34,979 nucleotides of DNA from Deltaproteobacteria bacterium (lineage in GTDB: Bacteria > Desulfobacterota > Binatia > Binatales > Binataceae), in NCBI GenBank assembly GCA_003135855.1, contig PNBD01000021.1, positions 1,687 through 36,665 on the forward strand, given 5' to 3'. A model generated the notes under the pieces. It saw only the letters and a list, made by a program, of their open reading frames with translations. It was not told where the DNA came from and did not search any database. This document shows positions 31,699 through 34,979 of this stretch, one piece after another. The first letter of the stretch is position 1; the number at the start of each line of letters is the position of its first letter. The position numbers and the translations under genes are program-made.

Positions 31699-32751
31699 AT
31701 GGAATTTGGAATTGCACTGGCGTCGAATCTCGATGCGTGGAAAACAGTCAAACGCGCCGAGGAACTCGGCTTTTCGCATGCGTGGTTCTACGATTCGCAA
31801 ATGCTGGCGCCCGACATATTCGTCACGATGGCTCTGGCAGCCGACCGGACGTCAAAGATCAAACTCGCGATGGGCGTGCTGGTGCCGACCAACCGGATCG
31901 CGCCGGCCGCCGCCAACGGTCTCGCGTCGCTGAACAAGCTCGCACCGGGACGAATTGTCTTCGGCGTCGGCACCGGATTCACGGCGCGCAACACGATGGG
32001 CCTTGGCCCGATGCGGCTTAGCGATCTGCGCGAATATCTGCGCGTCGTGAAAGGCTTGCTCGGCGGCGAAACTGTGGAATGGGAATGCGAAGGCGCGCGC
32101 CACAAAATTCGATTCCTCAATCCCGAGGCGGGCATGATCAACATCAAGGATCGAATCCCGCTGCATCTGTCGGCCTTCGCTCCGAAAGCGCGCAAGTTGA
32201 CCGCTGAAATTGCCGACGGATGGATCAACTTCACGCCTACCGTGGCGCGCGCGATTTCTGAGGCGGGCGAACTTGCCAAGGCGTGCAAAACGGTCGGACG
32301 CGCGCCGGAGAGCCTGTATCGCACCAGCTTCGCGCTCGGATGCGTGCTCGGCGAAACTGAATCAGCGGGCAGTGCTCGCGCCAAGGCGCAAGCCGGTCCG
32401 ATGTCGGTCGTTTATCTGCATGGACTGGTCGAAGCGACGCTGGGTTTCGGAGTGCCGCCGGAAATTGCGGCGATCATCGAGGCGTATCGCAAGCAGCACG
32501 CGACCTATCAGCCGGCCGACGCGCGTTACCTGCAAATGCATAAGATGCATTTGATTGGCGTGCGCCCCGAAGAAGAAAAATTCCTCTCGCCAGAGCTGAT
32601 CAAAGCGACCACCTTCACCGCGACGGCGACGGAGTTGCGCGATCGCATTCGTGCGCTGCGCGACGGCGGTTACGATCAATTCGTGATTCAACTGGTCCCA
32701 GGTCACGAAGCGGCGCTCGAGGATTGGGCCGCCGTCTTCGACAGCGTGTGA
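31699..32751 (+). CDS. LLM class oxidoreductase (F420-dependent type)
   Basis: A 350-residue luciferase-like oxidoreductase starting MEFGIALASNLDAWKTVKRAEELGFSHAWFYDSQ. It carries LAMGVLVPTNRIAPAAANGLASLNKLAPGRIVFGVGTGF and IPLHLSAFAPKARKLTAEIADGW, which place it near F420-dependent reductases of the Mer type. The C-terminus (TATATELRDRIRALRDGGYDQFVIQLVPGHE) is standard. The start is set by AAGGAG at 31686-31691. It diverges from the GST gene and converges on the GT2 gene 27 bp away, so it is likely monocistronic. Substrate is unknown. Confidence 0.9.
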   Translation: MEFGIALASNLDAWKTVKRAEELGFSHAWFYDSQMLAPDIFVTMALAADRTSKIKLAMGVLVPTNRIAPAAANGLASLNKLAPGRIVFGVGTGFTARNTMGLGPMRLSDLREYLRVVKGLLGGETVEWECEGARHKIRFLNPEAGMINIKDRIPLHLSAFAPKARKLTAEIADGWINFTPTVARAISEAGELAKACKTVGRAPESLYRTSFALGCVLGETESAGSARAKAQAGPMSVVYLHGLVEATLGFGVPPEIAAIIEAYRKQHATYQPADARYLQMHKMHLIGVRPEEEKFLSPELIKATTFTATATELRDRIRALRDGGYDQFVIQLVPGHEAALEDWAAVFDSV

Positions 32752-32778
32752 CTACGCTCTCTCGCTGATGGTCTGACT

Positions 32779-33570
32779 TTAGTCCCGCGCGACCCGCTCG
32801 AAACTTTTCCGCGGGACAAAGCGATAGCGGATGAGCGTCCAAATCGCGCTGATGCCATCGGTCCAGTGCAGCTTCTTTCCCTGATCTTCCAGCCGCGGGC
32901 GATAGGAGATCGGGACCTCGTGAATCTTCTCACCCAGGCGGGAGATCTTCGCCGTCACCTCGGGACAGAAGTCGAATCCGTCGCGTTCGAGGATTATTCG
33001 TTGGAGGAGGTTGCGGTGGAAGGCCTTGTATCCGGTCGCCTCATCATGGATGTGGCATCGGTAGAGCAGGTTGGTAAGCAGCGTCAAAAACTTCGCGCCC
33101 AGATACAGCCTGAGGCCGCGGCTAGGATGGTCGCTCCGCACACCGTACACTGCGTTGGTCTGACCCTCGAGCAACGGCTTCAATAAGGCCGGATAATCGG
33201 AGGGATGATACTCGAGGTCGGCGTCCTGGATGATCACGAACTCGCCTCGCACCAGCTTCAGCGCGCTGCGAATCGCCGCCGCCTTGCCCCGATTGACCGG
33301 ATGCCGTAGCACTTGCAGGTCGGCCAGCGGCCGGCATCGGCGAACTTTTTCTCCAGTGCCATCGGTCGAGCCGTCGTCAACTACCACGATCTCTTTCGCG
33401 AGCGGGACGGCGTCGACTGCGCTGATCACTTTCTCGATTGATTGGGCTTCGTTGTAAACCGGCACTATCACCGACAGCAGAACACTGCCGTCAATTCCCA
33501 AGCGCGGCGCGGCTGCTGGTTGTGCCATCGGACCCCAAGAGGTGCTTGCGTCGGCGTGCGCGGCGCTCAT
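32779..33570 (-). CDS. Family 2 glycosyltransferase (DPM1-like)
   Basis: A 263-residue GT-A fold glycosyltransferase of family 2. It shows VIVPVYNEAQSIEKVI (35-50), DDGSTDGT (65-72), NRGKAAAIRSAL (93-104), and the DxD-type IIQDADLE with D116-x-D118 that binds the nucleotide-sugar metal. The short length and lack of transmembrane helices resemble dolichyl- or polyprenyl-phosphate sugar transferases without the membrane tail. The ATG at 33570 lies 2 bp after the stop of the collagen-like gene, so the two are almost certainly co-transcribed and coupled. It could supply a lipid-linked sugar, or directly glycosylate the collagen-like protein (inference). The longer open frame upstream overlaps the collagen-like gene and is not needed. 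Confidence 0.92.
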   Translation of the reverse strand: MSAAHADASTSWGPMAQPAAAPRLGIDGSVLLSVIVPVYNEAQSIEKVISAVDAVPLAKEIVVVDDGSTDGTGEKVRRCRPLADLQVLRHPVNRGKAAAIRSALKLVRGEFVIIQDADLEYHPSDYPALLKPLLEGQTNAVYGVRSDHPSRGLRLYLGAKFLTLLTNLLYRCHIHDEATGYKAFHRNLLQRIILERDGFDFCPEVTAKISRLGEKIHEVPISYRPRLEDQGKKLHWTDGISAIWTLIRYRFVPRKSFERVARD

Positions 33571-33572
33571 TC

Positions 33573-34979
<1,407 letters not shown>

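Overview
The window is GC-rich DNA, almost fully coding, from a chromosome that looks like that of a free-living, Gram-negative, metabolically versatile soil or sediment bacterium. The support is an outer-membrane channel of the phenol-degradation type, polyphosphate kinase, several luciferase-like (FMN/F420) monooxygenases, Amidohydro_2 hydrolases, a CaiB/BaiF CoA-transferase, acyl-CoA dehydrogenases and a Rieske dioxygenase. This family mix is common in uncultured catabolic lineages such as Binatota-like or deltaproteobacterial groups; that placement is inference, since no rRNA or taxonomic marker is present. I saw no tRNA, rRNA, CRISPR array, insertion sequence or prophage.

Region by region. 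(1) 93-2298: a secreted Ala/Gly/Ser-rich repeat protein (-), a frameshifted alpha/beta hydrolase (+) and a NIPSNAP protein (+). (2) 2306-8093 (-): a tightly packed catabolic operon read as FadR-type regulator, CoA-transferase, LigB-type extradiol dioxygenase, SDR dehydrogenase, and Rieske oxygenase alpha and beta subunits (4-nt overlap). Diverging from it (8195-10447, +) are two adjacent acyl-CoA dehydrogenases, the first with a degenerate flavin motif and short C-terminus, resembling heteromeric acyl-CoA dehydrogenase pairs. A palindrome in the divergent gap is a candidate operator. Together they suggest ring hydroxylation, rearomatisation, ring cleavage, CoA activation and beta-oxidation. 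(3) 10529-16137 (-): luciferase-like monooxygenase, outer-membrane channel, TetR regulator (frameshifted at a CG repeat), amidohydrolase and a second luciferase-like monooxygenase, probably a second catabolic unit. (4) 16437-20194 (+): aldo/keto reductase and two paralogous amidohydrolases.

(5) 20238-26005: more general functions: PncC amidase, a FolM/PTR1-like SDR, a six-helix membrane protein, a DUF502 membrane protein, a small secreted HPDI-repeat protein and Ppk1 with a good terminator. (6) 26216-32751: an EthR-like TetR, an M20 peptidase followed by two hairpin direct repeats, a luciferase-like oxidoreductase with a SnoaL-like protein, a metallo-beta-lactamase-fold hydrolase whose natural start is interrupted by an amber codon, a glutathione S-transferase and a fourth luciferase-like oxidoreductase. 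(7) 32779-34979 (-): a modular collagen-like surface protein (5' end beyond the window) followed 2 bp later by a family-2 glycosyltransferase.

The points most worth checking are the FadR-linked catabolic divergon with its odd acyl-CoA dehydrogenase pair, the collagen-like protein with its coupled glycosyltransferase, the LLM/amidohydrolase clusters of unknown substrate, and three separately broken reading frames (hydrolase, TetR at a (CG)5 tract, MBL hydrolase at codon 3).
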